DNA from: Candidatus Cloacimonadota bacterium
Lineage (GTDB): Bacteria; Muiribacteriota; UBA6191
Assembly: GCA_002402105.1 (NCBI GenBank)
Contig: NVVD01000001.1
Span: forward strand, 513,345-577,344
DNA: 64,000 bases
Direction: 5' to 3'
Part shown: piece by piece, positions 28,320-38,084 of the stretch
How positions within the stretch are numbered: the first letter of the stretch is position 1
Layout of the letters: each line of letters starts with the position of its first letter
Made by a program: the position numbers and the translations under genes
Notes under the pieces: generated by a model
Told to the model about the DNA's origin: nothing
What the model saw: only the letters and a program-made list of their open reading frames with translations
Database searches by the model: none

Positions 28320-30850
28320 TGTATGGTAATCTCCGCTTGGGTGTAGTTTCCGATAGTGAGATAAGTTACGTCTAATTTTTTATTATAGGTGACTTTAGAG
28401 ATGTTTTTACTAGATTTGATTTTAATTTTTTTATTAAAACGTATTTCTTTTAAATCAATAGCATTAGAAATTTTAAAATGTTTTGGGCTAATTTGTTTGA
28501 TTTTTATGGTGTAAAAATTATGAGCAATTTTGATAAATTGACTAGGATAAACCAGAGCTATATTCTTTTTATTTTTATGAAGGTAGTCATATAAAAAGGT
28601 TAAAGCTCGGTAAGAGCCCAGCTTAGCGAGTGAGTAATAATGATAATACATATTCATGGGCTTAAGGCGTTTGGGATATCCTGTATTATCCCAAGTTTCT
28701 TTTACTCTAGCAAATCCCCAAAACCTGTCATTCCAGAGATCAGTGTAGGTGTTTTCATTAGCATTAGAGCTGTATATTTGTTTTTGACCACCTACATCTC
28801 TACCAATGGGAGTTACATAAGATAAGCTATTGAAGTTGTGATCAAAATAACTATCTCCTCCATTAAATGCTAAGATATTATTTTTTTTGAGATAGATAAG
28901 TTGTTGTTTTGTTGGGACGCAATCACCAGAATAGTAAATAATATCTAGGGTTTTATTTTTTGGTAAAAATTGAGATAAATACTCCATTGATTTTTTTATT
29001 TCAAAGTCTAAATTTAAAATACCTCCTACTTCTTGTTTAGCTTTAATTGTGCCATTGTCCCATAAAGCATCAGTAGCATTTTTATTTATAGAAAAAGCTA
29101 CGATTCCTTTTTCCCATGAAAAAGGGTGAGAGTATGTATGAGAAGCAGCTTCGATATAATCAAGAGCAAAAGTATCGTAAGCTACTTGTTGAGATACAGC
29201 ATCCCCTTGAAAATTATCATCAATTTCATTTGCAATAAATGAAACACCAGTTTTAAGTTTATATTTTTTAAATATTTTTTCAATAGCAACTTGTCCACAA
29301 CTTTTACCAGCTGATATTTCACTCAAACTTAAAACTCCATCTCCATCAATATGTATATAAGCAATACGTTTACCTTCTATTGTGGTAGCATCAGGTATAG
29401 GCCAGTGATTTTTATAAAAAGTATTTTCCATAATAGTATAAGGGTTCATATACCATCTAGATTGATGACTAAACCCCTCTAAAAAAGCTTTTCCAGAATC
29501 TAAAAAAGCTCCCCATTCACTAAAATAACAGGGAGTTGTATTTTTAAAGTTAGGAGTTGATATAGTTAAAATGGGTTGTTTTATAGAGTTTGTTTGAATT
29601 GTATATGATTGAATACTAGTTAATTTAATTTTTGAGAGTTTTTTTTCAAAATGATAATCAGGATGAGAATAAGATATTTTAGAATTAATATTTTTAGTAA
29701 AATAATATCCTCCAGACTTAATTCCAAAAGCTTTAAAGATTAGTTTATCTAATTCTTTTTGTTTTAAAAACTTTTTTGAAACACTAGGCAATCCACCCAT
29801 CCATAGAATAGGAAGTCCAAGAGATTTGGCCTTTGCTAGAAGTTGAAATAGCTTGAGTGGATTTTTGAGTTCAACTCCAGTTAGCCATAGTATAACTCCA
29901 TCATATTGAGCTAGTTTGGTTGGTAAGTGACTTGTATGTCTAGTTAAGCAATGCATTCCGTAATAATTCAAAATGGCTTCGATATTTAGGTGAATACCAT
30001 TAGTATTAACATCTCCATAATCATAAATACCCAATATTTTTCTAGCAGTTTGTTTTTTTTCAAACTGTAGTTTTATGCTATTAAAAAAGAACTTAGTTTT
30101 AAGGTCGTAGAGTAAAATAGGCTCTTGTTGTAAATCAATGGTAGATATCAAAGGGGTATAATTTTTTTCGACTGCTTTTTTGTAAAGTGATTTAATTGTT
30201 TTTTGATCATCACGAGGCCAATAATCTAAACTAAATATTTTAATTTTAGAGGGTACTTTTATGGAGTAATTTGAAGCTAAACTATGTTTTTTAGTTTTAA
30301 AATCATAATGAGATAGGGTTGACTCTAAAAGCACACTATCCACATTTAAGTCCTTTAAAAGCGATATCCCTCGATTTGCCATTAACTTTAATTTAGGAAA
30401 TCTAACTTTTATAGAGTTAATTAATTTGATTATTAATTTACGATCCTGTTTTGAGGTAATCAATGAATCTAATGTATCTAAAAAAATGCCTTTATAACCT
30501 TTTTCTAATACATTAGGTATAACTTTGGTTAAGAGATATTTTCTCCAAATATCATCTTTTAAAGAAATATATTTAGCATCAGGCCAATCTGGATTTGTTT
30601 TTTTTAAAATACCTTTTTTGAGCATTAAGCTATAATAGGAGCGATATTTTTCAATTTCTCCCATACTAATATAGGCGTAAGTAGTATTAGGAAATTCCCA
30701 AACATTTTTATATTGATCTGGGTCAATAACCAAATTATCATATTTATATAGCTTATATTCGGGTATTTTGTTTCCGTAATAAATTAGAAAGGGTAGTGCG
30801 AAATGGGCTTTAATAAAGATTAGAGAAAGTATTATTGATGATATTTTCAT
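28316..30850 (-). CDS. PelA-like glycoside hydrolase/deacetylase, first copy (844 aa)
   Basis: Tandem paralogue of the next gene, with the same domain order: signal peptide (about 1-18), GH114/GH166-like barrel (about 19-255), central region, CE4-like deacetylase with Asp502/Asp504 and His571/His575, and C-terminal beta domain. The two are nearly identical over the deacetylase (for example DDNFQG, NANENTYTDLWNDRFWGFAR) and more diverged in the central region (about 255-470), suggesting selection for different binding or substrate there. It overlaps the second copy by ATGA. An intergenic region of 161 bp separates it from the divergent small secreted gene. Confidence 0.85.
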   Translation of the reverse strand: MKISSIILSLIFIKAHFALPFLIYYGNKIPEYKLYKYDNLVIDPDQYKNVWEFPNTTYAYISMGEIEKYRSYYSLMLKKGILKKTNPDWPDAKYISLKDDIWRKYLLTKVIPNVLEKGYKGIFLDTLDSLITSKQDRKLIIKLINSIKVRFPKLKLMANRGISLLKDLNVDSVLLESTLSHYDFKTKKHSLASNYSIKVPSKIKIFSLDYWPRDDQKTIKSLYKKAVEKNYTPLISTIDLQQEPILLYDLKTKFFFNSIKLQFEKKQTARKILGIYDYGDVNTNGIHLNIEAILNYYGMHCLTRHTSHLPTKLAQYDGVILWLTGVELKNPLKLFQLLAKAKSLGLPILWMGGLPSVSKKFLKQKELDKLIFKAFGIKSGGYYFTKNINSKISYSHPDYHFEKKLSKIKLTSIQSYTIQTNSIKQPILTISTPNFKNTTPCYFSEWGAFLDSGKAFLEGFSHQSRWYMNPYTIMENTFYKNHWPIPDATTIEGKRIAYIHIDGDGVLSLSEISAGKSCGQVAIEKIFKKYKLKTGVSFIANEIDDNFQGDAVSQQVAYDTFALDYIEAASHTYSHPFSWEKGIVAFSINKNATDALWDNGTIKAKQEVGGILNLDFEIKKSMEYLSQFLPKNKTLDIIYYSGDCVPTKQQLIYLKKNNILAFNGGDSYFDHNFNSLSYVTPIGRDVGGQKQIYSSNANENTYTDLWNDRFWGFARVKETWDNTGYPKRLKPMNMYYHYYSLAKLGSYRALTFLYDYLHKNKKNIALVYPSQFIKIAHNFYTIKIKQISPKHFKISNAIDLKEIRFNKKIKIKSSKNISKVTYNKKLDVTYLTIGNYTQAEITIQ

Positions 30851-30921
30851 GATTCAACTATCGTCAAAACAGTATGCTTTAGTCATAAAACATAAAAAAT
30901 AAAAAAAAATTAAATTAAGTA

Positions 30922-30949
30922 TTGACGCTTTAAATAACTTTCTTATAAT
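30922..30949 (+). promoter_or_regulatory. Sigma70-type promoter for the 118-aa secreted protein
   Basis: TTGACG (30922-30927) and a perfect TATAAT (30944-30949) are separated by 16 bp, about 63 bp before the ATG at 31012. It is the best vegetative promoter match I can see in the window. Confidence 0.65.
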
Positions 30950-31011
30950 GAGCGAAATTGAATTAGTAATACTTAAACACAAATATACGTTTTGAGCTTT
31001 AGGAGCCAGTC

Positions 31012-31368
31012 ATGAAATTGTTTACATTAATTTTAAGTTTTTTATTGGTAGTAAATAGTAATTTTGCAAAAGATAGTTGGGTAAGAGGCTATACAAAATC
31101 AAACGGTACTGTTGTAAAAGGGTACTTTCGTACTAAAGCTGATAATAACAAATTTAACAATCATTCTACTAAAGGACACGTAAATCCATATACTGGTAAA
31201 AAAGGTTCTTATAAGCCAAAGACTGGTACTTGGGTTGGTGGATATAAAAAATCAAACGGTAGAGTTGTAAAAGGTTATTGGAGATCAAAAAAAGATAAAT
31301 CTAAATCTAATAACTGGTCAAGTATAGGTAACTCAAATCCATTCAATGGTAAAAAGGGTAAACGATAG
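31012..31368 (+). CDS. Small secreted protein with two tandem 45-aa repeats (118 aa)
   Basis: A signal peptide (about 1-19, cleaved near NFA-KD) is followed by two copies of one motif: WVRGYTKSNGTVVKGYFRTK...GHVNPYTGKKG (about 23-66) and WVGGYKKSNGRVVKGYWRSK...GNSNPFNGKKG (about 74-117). The motif, a positively charged GY.rsnGt.V..Y.Rs....N.s..GN.NP.tGk pattern, is widespread in small bacterial secreted proteins of unknown role. AGGAG precedes the ATG, and the gene has its own promoter and terminator, so it is monocistronic and likely well expressed. Confidence 0.85.
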   Translation: MKLFTLILSFLLVVNSNFAKDSWVRGYTKSNGTVVKGYFRTKADNNKFNNHSTKGHVNPYTGKKGSYKPKTGTWVGGYKKSNGRVVKGYWRSKKDKSKSNNWSSIGNSNPFNGKKGKR

Positions 31369-31383
31369 TTTTAAGACCCAATT

Positions 31384-31425
31384 AAAAAAAGACCTCAAAA
31401 TTTATTTTTGAGGTCTTTTTTGTTT
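31384..31425 (+). terminator. Rho-independent terminator
   Basis: An A-run plus GACCTCAAAA pairs with TTTTTGAGGTC across a short loop and ends in TTTTTTGTTTT. It closes the 118-aa gene 16 bp after its stop. The A-run on the other side would allow it to work on both strands. Confidence 0.9.
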
Positions 31426-31485
31426 TCTAGCATAAGTTTATGTTTGTACTTTCTTGTTTGTTTTTGTTTAAAAATTAATTAAGTC

Positions 31486-31513
31486 TAAAGATTCTGGTTT
31501 GATATGTCGATAA
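31486..31513 (+). promoter_or_regulatory. Possible sigma28 (FliA) promoter for the hook operon
   Basis: TAAA (31486-31489) and GTCGATAA (31506-31513) resemble the flagellar sigma28 consensus TAAA-N15-GCCGATAA, with one mismatch and a 16-nt spacer (one longer than standard). It lies 128 bp before fliK. The match is suggestive only. Confidence 0.35.
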
Positions 31514-31640
31514 TTTATGAGAAGGGTAATTGCTCTTCTTCGATCAAATGGAGTTGATTGAATCCAAACTCTTCAAGGATGAAGGTAGATAAGTCTAATA
31601 AAAGGTAACTTTAATTAAATTTTAAACTTTAGGAGAACAG

Positions 31641-33926
31641 GTGGATTCTGTCCATAACGACATATCAGTTTTATTTGATGTTTCAAAAGCACAAACAAAT
31701 GTAGCTAACAAGCAAACAAAAAACCAAGTTTTTGAATCTATTTTAAACTCTTTACAAAAGGGTACAAAAAAATCACTTAAGCTAAAAATACCAACTAAGG
31801 TAAAAAAATCTGTTTTAGATGTTAAAAAAGAAGAACCAAAGACAAAAAAAGACTTTTTAAATGCTAAAAAAATAGAAACAAAAAAATCATCTAAGTTTGG
31901 TCATGAACCAAAATCGAAACTAGATTTAAATAAAGAAAATAGTCAAAAAAATATAGAAGAGAACCAACCAAAATCTCAAGATAATGAAATAGCTTCATCA
32001 ACTACTGCCAATGTTGATAAAAATGTTTCTCAAGAAAAAGAGCCATTAAAAGAAACTAATTTAAATTCAAAAAAAGAAGAAAAAAGCTTAGATATTGGCC
32101 TAGAAGTCTCTTCAAATACAGAAGATGATAAAGCTTTAGTACTAAGTTCACTAGAACAAAAAGCAAAAGAGCTTCTATATTTAAATATTGAGCTAGAAAG
32201 CTCTTCTAATGTAGAAAATAATGAAGACTTAGAGTTAAACTTAAATGAAACGTTAGAGCAAAAAAAAGGTGAACTTGTAAATTTAGATCATAGCGAAGCT
32301 ATTGTAAGTAATGAGAAATTAACTCAAGAAATACCAGAGATAAAGTTAGAAAGTCAATTAGTAGAGAAACCACTAGAAGCAGAAGATGATTTAATTATTT
32401 CAGAAGTAGTAGGTTCTGATATTGTTGAGCAGACAGCTTCTGATGTAACAGAAGTTGTTAACACAGAGCAAAATATACCAGATGTAATAGAGCCTGTTCA
32501 AATAGAATCAATTAGTGATGAAATAGAGGTTGCACAAAGCGTAGACAATTTTGATTTAAAAGGTATATTACAAAATGTAGAGCTACTTCAATCAAGTCCT
32601 GAGTTAAGAGAAGTAGTTGAGAGAGTTTTAGATGTAGTAGAAGACTTTTCAGATCAAGACTTACAAAAACTAGAGATTGAAAACCCACAACGACTTAAAG
32701 AAATTATAGAGGTTTTATCAACGTATCTTGAAAAGCCAACAAAAGAAGATGCTTTATTTTTAAAAAATGAAGAGGTCAAAAATACTTTAGAAAACATAGA
32801 AATGATAATTTTAAAGTCTTTTGAAATATCTTCAGGAGAAATAGATATATCATCTTTTGAATTAGTAGATGAAGTACAAACAATTGAAGCTACTGAGTCA
32901 GATGAAACCTCATTAAAAGATACCTTTAAAGATTTAGAAATTAGTGAAGTATCGTATGAAGAAGCCGAACCAGAGCCACAGAAAAAAGAATTTTTATCAG
33001 TAGACGAAATTAAAAAAGATTTAAAAATGATGAGTAGGGATGTTGATAATAAAAACATTCAAAAAGAAGAAATTATTAAAGAAAGTTTAAAGTTAAAAGA
33101 GTCAGGTACTAAGTTAGTTGAAAAAGTTAGTGATGAATCAAGTGAACTAGTTAAAAAATCTCAGACCTTAGTTAGAGTTGTGGTAAAAGCAGAATCTGAA
33201 TATAAGCAAAATCCGAGTGAAACAGTAAAAGTTGATATGGTTGATATCAGCGAGTCATCTGAAAACTCATCAAATACAAATGATCAAGAAAAAAGTAAAA
33301 GTGAAGAAGACTTTCTAGCATTTACAAAAAACTTTACAAAAAATCAAAATAAAAAATCAAATGAGAAAGTATCTAGTAAATTTGACTTAGCTATGCAAAA
33401 AGCATCTTTAGTGACAGAAAAAGTGGTTTCAAAAGAGATTGGTTTAAGCATTGATGGCTCAAGAAAAATAACTTTAACAAAACTTGTGAGACATCCAGGG
33501 TTTCAATCTAGTACTAAAGTGATTGTAAAACAAATTCAAGATATGACAAAGTTGATAAACCCTCCAAAGGTAAATCGATTAACTATGCAGTTAAAACCAG
33601 AGCGTTTGGGTGAGGTTCGTTTAGAAATTAAACAAGTAAATGGAGTTATTAAATTAAGCTTTGAAGTTGAAAATCAAGCAGTAAAAGAAATTATTGAAAA
33701 AAACATACATCAATTAAAAGAGACATTAAAAATCCAAAATATTGATGCTAGCGAGGTAGAAGTAAATGTTAAAGAGCAAAAAGAACAAGATGCTTCAAAT
33801 AAAGAGCAACAATCCTCAAAAAATTCTAAAAGAAAAAATCAAAAGTCTTTTGATTTAGAAGAAGAACTAAAAGAGTCAAAAGAAATAGAAATCGAAGAAA
33901 ACTATAGAGTAAATCAATACGCCTAG
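31641..33926 (+). CDS. fliK: Flagellar hook-length control protein FliK (761 aa)
   Basis: Molecular ruler of the hook and export-specificity switch. The first 600 residues are low-complexity, Lys/Glu/Ser-rich and disordered. The C-terminal Flg_hook domain (about 640-715) is recognisable: PPKVNRLTMQLKPERLGEVR followed by LEIKQVNGVIKLSFEVENQAVKEII. The start is a GTG at 31641 with AGGAG 6 nt upstream. At 761 aa it is about twice the size of enteric FliK, which fits with the very large hook protein two genes downstream if the ruler and hook scale together (inference). It heads fliK-flgD-flgE. Confidence 0.9.
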   Translation: MDSVHNDISVLFDVSKAQTNVANKQTKNQVFESILNSLQKGTKKSLKLKIPTKVKKSVLDVKKEEPKTKKDFLNAKKIETKKSSKFGHEPKSKLDLNKENSQKNIEENQPKSQDNEIASSTTANVDKNVSQEKEPLKETNLNSKKEEKSLDIGLEVSSNTEDDKALVLSSLEQKAKELLYLNIELESSSNVENNEDLELNLNETLEQKKGELVNLDHSEAIVSNEKLTQEIPEIKLESQLVEKPLEAEDDLIISEVVGSDIVEQTASDVTEVVNTEQNIPDVIEPVQIESISDEIEVAQSVDNFDLKGILQNVELLQSSPELREVVERVLDVVEDFSDQDLQKLEIENPQRLKEIIEVLSTYLEKPTKEDALFLKNEEVKNTLENIEMIILKSFEISSGEIDISSFELVDEVQTIEATESDETSLKDTFKDLEISEVSYEEAEPEPQKKEFLSVDEIKKDLKMMSRDVDNKNIQKEEIIKESLKLKESGTKLVEKVSDESSELVKKSQTLVRVVVKAESEYKQNPSETVKVDMVDISESSENSSNTNDQEKSKSEEDFLAFTKNFTKNQNKKSNEKVSSKFDLAMQKASLVTEKVVSKEIGLSIDGSRKITLTKLVRHPGFQSSTKVIVKQIQDMTKLINPPKVNRLTMQLKPERLGEVRLEIKQVNGVIKLSFEVENQAVKEIIEKNIHQLKETLKIQNIDASEVEVNVKEQKEQDASNKEQQSSKNSKRKNQKSFDLEEELKESKEIEIEENYRVNQYA

Positions 33927-33934
33927 GAGCAATT

Positions 33935-34465
33935 ATGCCAGAGATTAATCCATTACAATCATCACTTGATCCAACATATGAGCCGCCAAAGCGAAAAATA
34001 AATAATGTACTTGGTAAGGATGAGTTTTTACAATTAATGATTGTACAACTTCAACATCAAGACCCATTAGAGCCAATGGATAACTCAGAGTCAATTGCAC
34101 AACAAGCTCAATTTTCATCACTTGAGCAAATGCAAAACTTAAATACATCAATGGAGAGTTTACTGAGTGCATATCAAAATAGTGAAAAATCGAGTGCTTT
34201 ATCAATGATTGGTAAAGAAATAGAAGGCTTTATTACTAGTACAGATGCTGATGGTAAATCAGAAACTACAGAAGTTAGTGGTAAAGTTAAAGGTGTAGAT
34301 TTTACATCTTCTCCTCCATTAATTATTGTTGATTCGGGAGGTAGTGAAGTAAAAGTACCTCAAGGTCAAATTAACTCTGTGAGAGTAGTGAAAGAAGCTA
34401 CTGATACCCCAGATGAGACTGACGATTCACAAAGTGATGAACCAGATACACAAGAACAATCATAA
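33935..34465 (+). CDS. flgD: Flagellar hook capping protein FlgD (176 aa)
   Basis: Cap needed for hook subunit assembly. The conserved N-terminal region is clear: VLGKDEFLQLMIVQLQHQDP followed by LEPMDNSESIAQQAQFSSLEQM. The rest is short, a single beta-rich segment (SGKVKGVDFTSSPPLIIVDS) and an acidic Asp/Glu/Ser tail, so the Ig-like C-terminal domains of longer FlgD proteins are missing, though short forms are common. It starts 8 bp after fliK. Confidence 0.93.
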   Translation: MPEINPLQSSLDPTYEPPKRKINNVLGKDEFLQLMIVQLQHQDPLEPMDNSESIAQQAQFSSLEQMQNLNTSMESLLSAYQNSEKSSALSMIGKEIEGFITSTDADGKSETTEVSGKVKGVDFTSSPPLIIVDSGGSEVKVPQGQINSVRVVKEATDTPDETDDSQSDEPDTQEQS

Positions 34466-34504
34466 TTGTTCAAAAAGTTTAAGAAAATAATTTTTAGATA
34501 GAAT

Positions 34505-34527
34505 GTTCTTTCAAGGATCGAAAGAAT
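34505..34527 (+). promoter_or_regulatory. Hairpin in flgE leader
   Basis: TTCTTTC pairs with GAAAGAA around AAGGATC in the 102-bp gap between flgD and flgE. No U-run follows, so it is not a terminator; a role in message stability or in hook-gene translation is possible but unproven. Confidence 0.35.
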
Positions 34528-34567
34528 AAGAAGGGAAAAGGATTTCCAAAGAAATTTGGAGGCTAAC

Positions 34568-37500
34568 ATGGCACTATCAAGAGCTTTGTTCACAGGTATT
34601 TCAGGCTTAAAAGGTCAAACAGTTAAATTAGATGTTATTGGTAATAATATCGCAAACGTAAATACAGTTGGTTTTAAAAAATCAAGAGTAAGTTTTTCTG
34701 ATTTATTTTCAGATACATTATCAACAGGTAATGGACCAACAGGAACAGTCGGTGGTACAAATCCATCTCAGATTGGTTTAGGAGCAGCAACTCCAAAAAT
34801 TGAACAAATTATGACAGAAGGTGCTACAACTACTACTGGTATTGCAACAGATTTAGCAATCTCTGGAGATGGTTTTTTTGTTGTTGGTGGAAGTGGGTCT
34901 AGTGGTAAGTTATTTACAAGAGATGGTAACTTTAAAATTGACTCTAATGGAGATATTGTTGCATCGGGCTCTAGTCTTAGAGTAAAAGGTTGGATGGCTG
35001 GAAGAAACTTAGATGGTTCTTTTGAAGTAGATACATCAAAAGCTCTTGGTGATATAAATATAAACCTTAATAGAAAGCAATTTGCTAAAGCTAGTGATAG
35101 AGTAGATTACTCTTCAAATTTAAATTCAGGCTCTGGTGAAAGACACATTGGACAAGCTGATACTTTTATTAACTTTAAAGATGACTCATCTATTGACCCG
35201 TTAAAGCAAAAAACTCAAAAACTATCTTTTACATATAATAAAATTAATGGTCGTGTTTATACTTGGTCAGCTAATGATACAACAGGTAATACGGTTGGTA
35301 CAGGTAGATTAGAGTTTAATGATTTTGGTGAAATTTTAAAAAGTACGGTAACACCAGCTGGTGATACCCAAGTAAATTATGATTTTGAAAGTACTGCTTT
35401 TCCTGATATTTTTTCAACGAGTACATCTGGTAAAATTGACCCTAATAACTTAGGTACAAACCAGCCAGATTTAAAAGCTGATGCGATGTTTAACCCAGAT
35501 GCTCCTGACTTTATAGCATTAAATGGTCTTGCCAGACCAAATGCTTTTTCATTTACTTATGACCCTGATGGTAAGTATACTCCGGGTAGATGGTTAAATC
35601 CACATGGTGTAAAAAACTTAGATTTTGCTAGTGGAAATTTGGCAACTGATAGTATTGATCCCATTACTGGGGCTCCAACTACTCTTGTTGGAGGGGTTAC
35701 AAAGTTTTCAGTAAAAGATATAAAAATTAATAATAGTTTTGAAAATCAAAATAAAGGTGTACAGCTTGATAATTATCCAGGGTTAAGTATTGGAGGGGCT
35801 ACTGCTGTATCTCCATTTGGACAAGTTAGAATAGAAATGGTTCCAGATACCTCAGGTAATCCAGCTGCTGACCCAAATAAAATGGATGTACTGATTTTTG
35901 TTGGTCCTTTAGGAACTGCAGGAACAGGAGCTGCTGCTATACCTCCAGAACAACCTTTAGGTAGAATGATAGGGTTAGATAGAAGTATTGTTGATTTAAA
36001 AATATCTGTACCAGGGCAATTGTCATTTACTATGAGTAAAACAGATGCTCAATCTAACCCTTGGCAAGACTCAACAGCAGGTATTGGAGCAGATGGAGCA
36101 AGGTTTGTATTTAGTGCTCAATCACCAGGTAGTTTAAATCCAACTGATGACTCATTATTTTATAAAAACTTACTTGCTGGATATCATGATGGAGCACAAG
36201 GGCCATCAAGGTTTGAATTACGAAATATAGATGCCTCACAATCAGAATATACAGGAGATTTAAAAATAGTTTTTAATTCACCAACGTCGTTTCAGGTGAT
36301 TGATGATAATCAAGTAGTTAGGGTTGCTGGTTCTTTAAGAGATGAAGAAGTAAATACTTTAGTTGAGTTTGATGGAATTAGTTTTGTAATCAATAGAGCA
36401 GGAGCTGCATTAACCCCAAAAGATTTAGATGAAAATGGTTTTTTTGGAGTAGAAATATTTTTACAGGGTTTTACGCAAGCAGAGGGGCAGGCCTCAGCTA
36501 TTACAGTAAATATTCCAAAACCATCTGAAATTAGTGAAAGAACAGGACAAATCACAAAATCAGAAAAAGATATTGAATATAACTTAGGCTTTTCTCAAGC
36601 CAAACCTGCAGTTAGAAAGAACTTAATTAATTTAGACCCTGCTTTTACTAGCTTAGATTCAACTTTTCCAACGGGTACAGTTACCATTGATACCTCAAAA
36701 GCACAATCAAATGCTGTTGGCAGCTATCGTATTGAATTTGGCATTAGAAATACTCCCAATACTGTTGACCCCTTTAGACCTCATGATGATGTAACTTTTG
36801 GTGTGTCACCTGGAGAAAATTTAAATAATCAGGTTTTAAAGGTATTTGTAAATGGGGCTCCAAGTCCAGTTTATCAGATTGATTTAAATCCATTAGATGA
36901 TGCTTTAGGTACTTCACGGCCGAATGTTGGGTCTGATGGGACAACTATATCAAATAATACAGACTATGCTCCAGAATATAATTTTTTTGCAGAAATGCAA
37001 ACGTATAACCCAAACTTAGGTATTGCTCCAAATATAGCAGCAAACTCGATGGGGGATATGTATGAAAAAGTAAGAAGACAAATTCATTTACCAAATGGTG
37101 TTGTAATAAATGTGGCAAATATTGATCGATCTGGTAAAGTTGGTAGAAATGCTGGTAGTTTTACAAGTGGTTCAGCTAACTTTGTACTGGGTGACTCGTA
37201 TACTTTTGATGTGACAGATGTTAAAAAGGCTGGATTAAAAGAAATAGGTACTTATTCTGCAACGTATGAAAGTGGAGAAAGACATTCAACAAATATTGAA
37301 GTTTTTGACTCTCTTGGTGGCTCACATATTTTAACAACTACTTACGAGCATGTAGATAAAAATTTAGGTGAATGGGCTTATTTTATAAGCCTAGATAATG
37401 ATGACTCACTAGTACAATCATTCTTGTTTACCCCACCTCCTGGTTTTAAAATTAATGATCCAAAAAACCCAACAGAAGAAGAAATTAGACAGGCCAATGA

Positions 37501-38059
37501 TTTTATTATCAGTGGTGGGCGACAAGGCAAATTATTTTTTACAGAAGAGGGGAAAATAGATTTATTTAACTCTAATATCCCAAATGTGACTTTTAAACCA
37601 TCTGATGCTGAAGGAGTTGAGATAAAGTTGGACATGAACTTTGTCACACAGTTTGAAGCTGAATTTGGTACAGCTGCTAGATTCAGAACTGGTAACGCTA
37701 TGGGACTTTTAGAAAGCTTTTCGATTGACCCATCTGGTGAGTTGATAGGGTCATTTTCAAACGGAAACAAAGCAGCTATTGCACAACTTGCTATAGCATC
37801 TTTTAATAACCCTGCTGGTTTAGTGAAAAAAGGTACAAATACTTTTTCAGTAACATCAAACTCTGGTTTAGCCAGAATTGGAAAAGCAGGACAAGATGAT
37901 AGAGGGCTTTTATCATCAGGAGTTTTAGAAGGCTCTAACGTTGATTTAACCGAAGAGTTTACAGAGTTAATTGTGACCCAAAGGTCATTCTCTGCAAACG
38001 GTCGAATCATCACAACATCTGACGAGTTTCTACAGGAGATTCTTCAGCTGAAACGATAG
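34568..38059 (+). CDS. flgE: Flagellar hook protein FlgE, extended form (1163 aa)
   Basis: Structural subunit of the flagellar hook. The N-terminal rod/hook signature is ALFTGISGLKGQTVKLDVIG followed by NNIANVNTVGFKKSR; the D1 strand DLAISGDGFFVV follows at about 105; the C-terminal helix has SNVDLTEEFTELIVTQRSFS and ends TSDEFLQEILQLKR. Between about 150 and 870 is an insertion several times the size of a normal hook protein (about 400 aa total), made of varied beta-rich segments without an obvious repeat. I chose ATG 34568 with GGAGG upstream; an in-frame TTG at 34556 would precede the Shine-Dalgarno. I noticed no Cys, which speaks against spirochete-type lysinoalanine cross-links. Confidence 0.95.
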   Translation: MALSRALFTGISGLKGQTVKLDVIGNNIANVNTVGFKKSRVSFSDLFSDTLSTGNGPTGTVGGTNPSQIGLGAATPKIEQIMTEGATTTTGIATDLAISGDGFFVVGGSGSSGKLFTRDGNFKIDSNGDIVASGSSLRVKGWMAGRNLDGSFEVDTSKALGDININLNRKQFAKASDRVDYSSNLNSGSGERHIGQADTFINFKDDSSIDPLKQKTQKLSFTYNKINGRVYTWSANDTTGNTVGTGRLEFNDFGEILKSTVTPAGDTQVNYDFESTAFPDIFSTSTSGKIDPNNLGTNQPDLKADAMFNPDAPDFIALNGLARPNAFSFTYDPDGKYTPGRWLNPHGVKNLDFASGNLATDSIDPITGAPTTLVGGVTKFSVKDIKINNSFENQNKGVQLDNYPGLSIGGATAVSPFGQVRIEMVPDTSGNPAADPNKMDVLIFVGPLGTAGTGAAAIPPEQPLGRMIGLDRSIVDLKISVPGQLSFTMSKTDAQSNPWQDSTAGIGADGARFVFSAQSPGSLNPTDDSLFYKNLLAGYHDGAQGPSRFELRNIDASQSEYTGDLKIVFNSPTSFQVIDDNQVVRVAGSLRDEEVNTLVEFDGISFVINRAGAALTPKDLDENGFFGVEIFLQGFTQAEGQASAITVNIPKPSEISERTGQITKSEKDIEYNLGFSQAKPAVRKNLINLDPAFTSLDSTFPTGTVTIDTSKAQSNAVGSYRIEFGIRNTPNTVDPFRPHDDVTFGVSPGENLNNQVLKVFVNGAPSPVYQIDLNPLDDALGTSRPNVGSDGTTISNNTDYAPEYNFFAEMQTYNPNLGIAPNIAANSMGDMYEKVRRQIHLPNGVVINVANIDRSGKVGRNAGSFTSGSANFVLGDSYTFDVTDVKKAGLKEIGTYSATYESGERHSTNIEVFDSLGGSHILTTTYEHVDKNLGEWAYFISLDNDDSLVQSFLFTPPPGFKINDPKNPTEEEIRQANDFIISGGRQGKLFFTEEGKIDLFNSNIPNVTFKPSDAEGVEIKLDMNFVTQFEAEFGTAARFRTGNAMGLLESFSIDPSGELIGSFSNGNKAAIAQLAIASFNNPAGLVKKGTNTFSVTSNSGLARIGKAGQDDRGLLSSGVLEGSNVDLTEEFTELIVTQRSFSANGRIITTSDEFLQEILQLKR

Positions 38060-38084
38060 TTTTTAACATATTAATTAGTCAATG

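Noticed and set aside
32654-33058. 134-aa antisense ORF within fliK
   Set aside because: Ser/Phe-rich reading of the Glu/Lys codons on the other strand; no initiation signal.
33945-34205. 86-aa antisense ORF within flgD
   Set aside because: Opposite the conserved FlgD N-terminal domain; no supporting signal.
37378-38013. 211-aa antisense ORF within flgE
   Set aside because: Lies opposite the conserved C-terminal part of flgE and shows no family features; also true of the 36310-36555 ORF.
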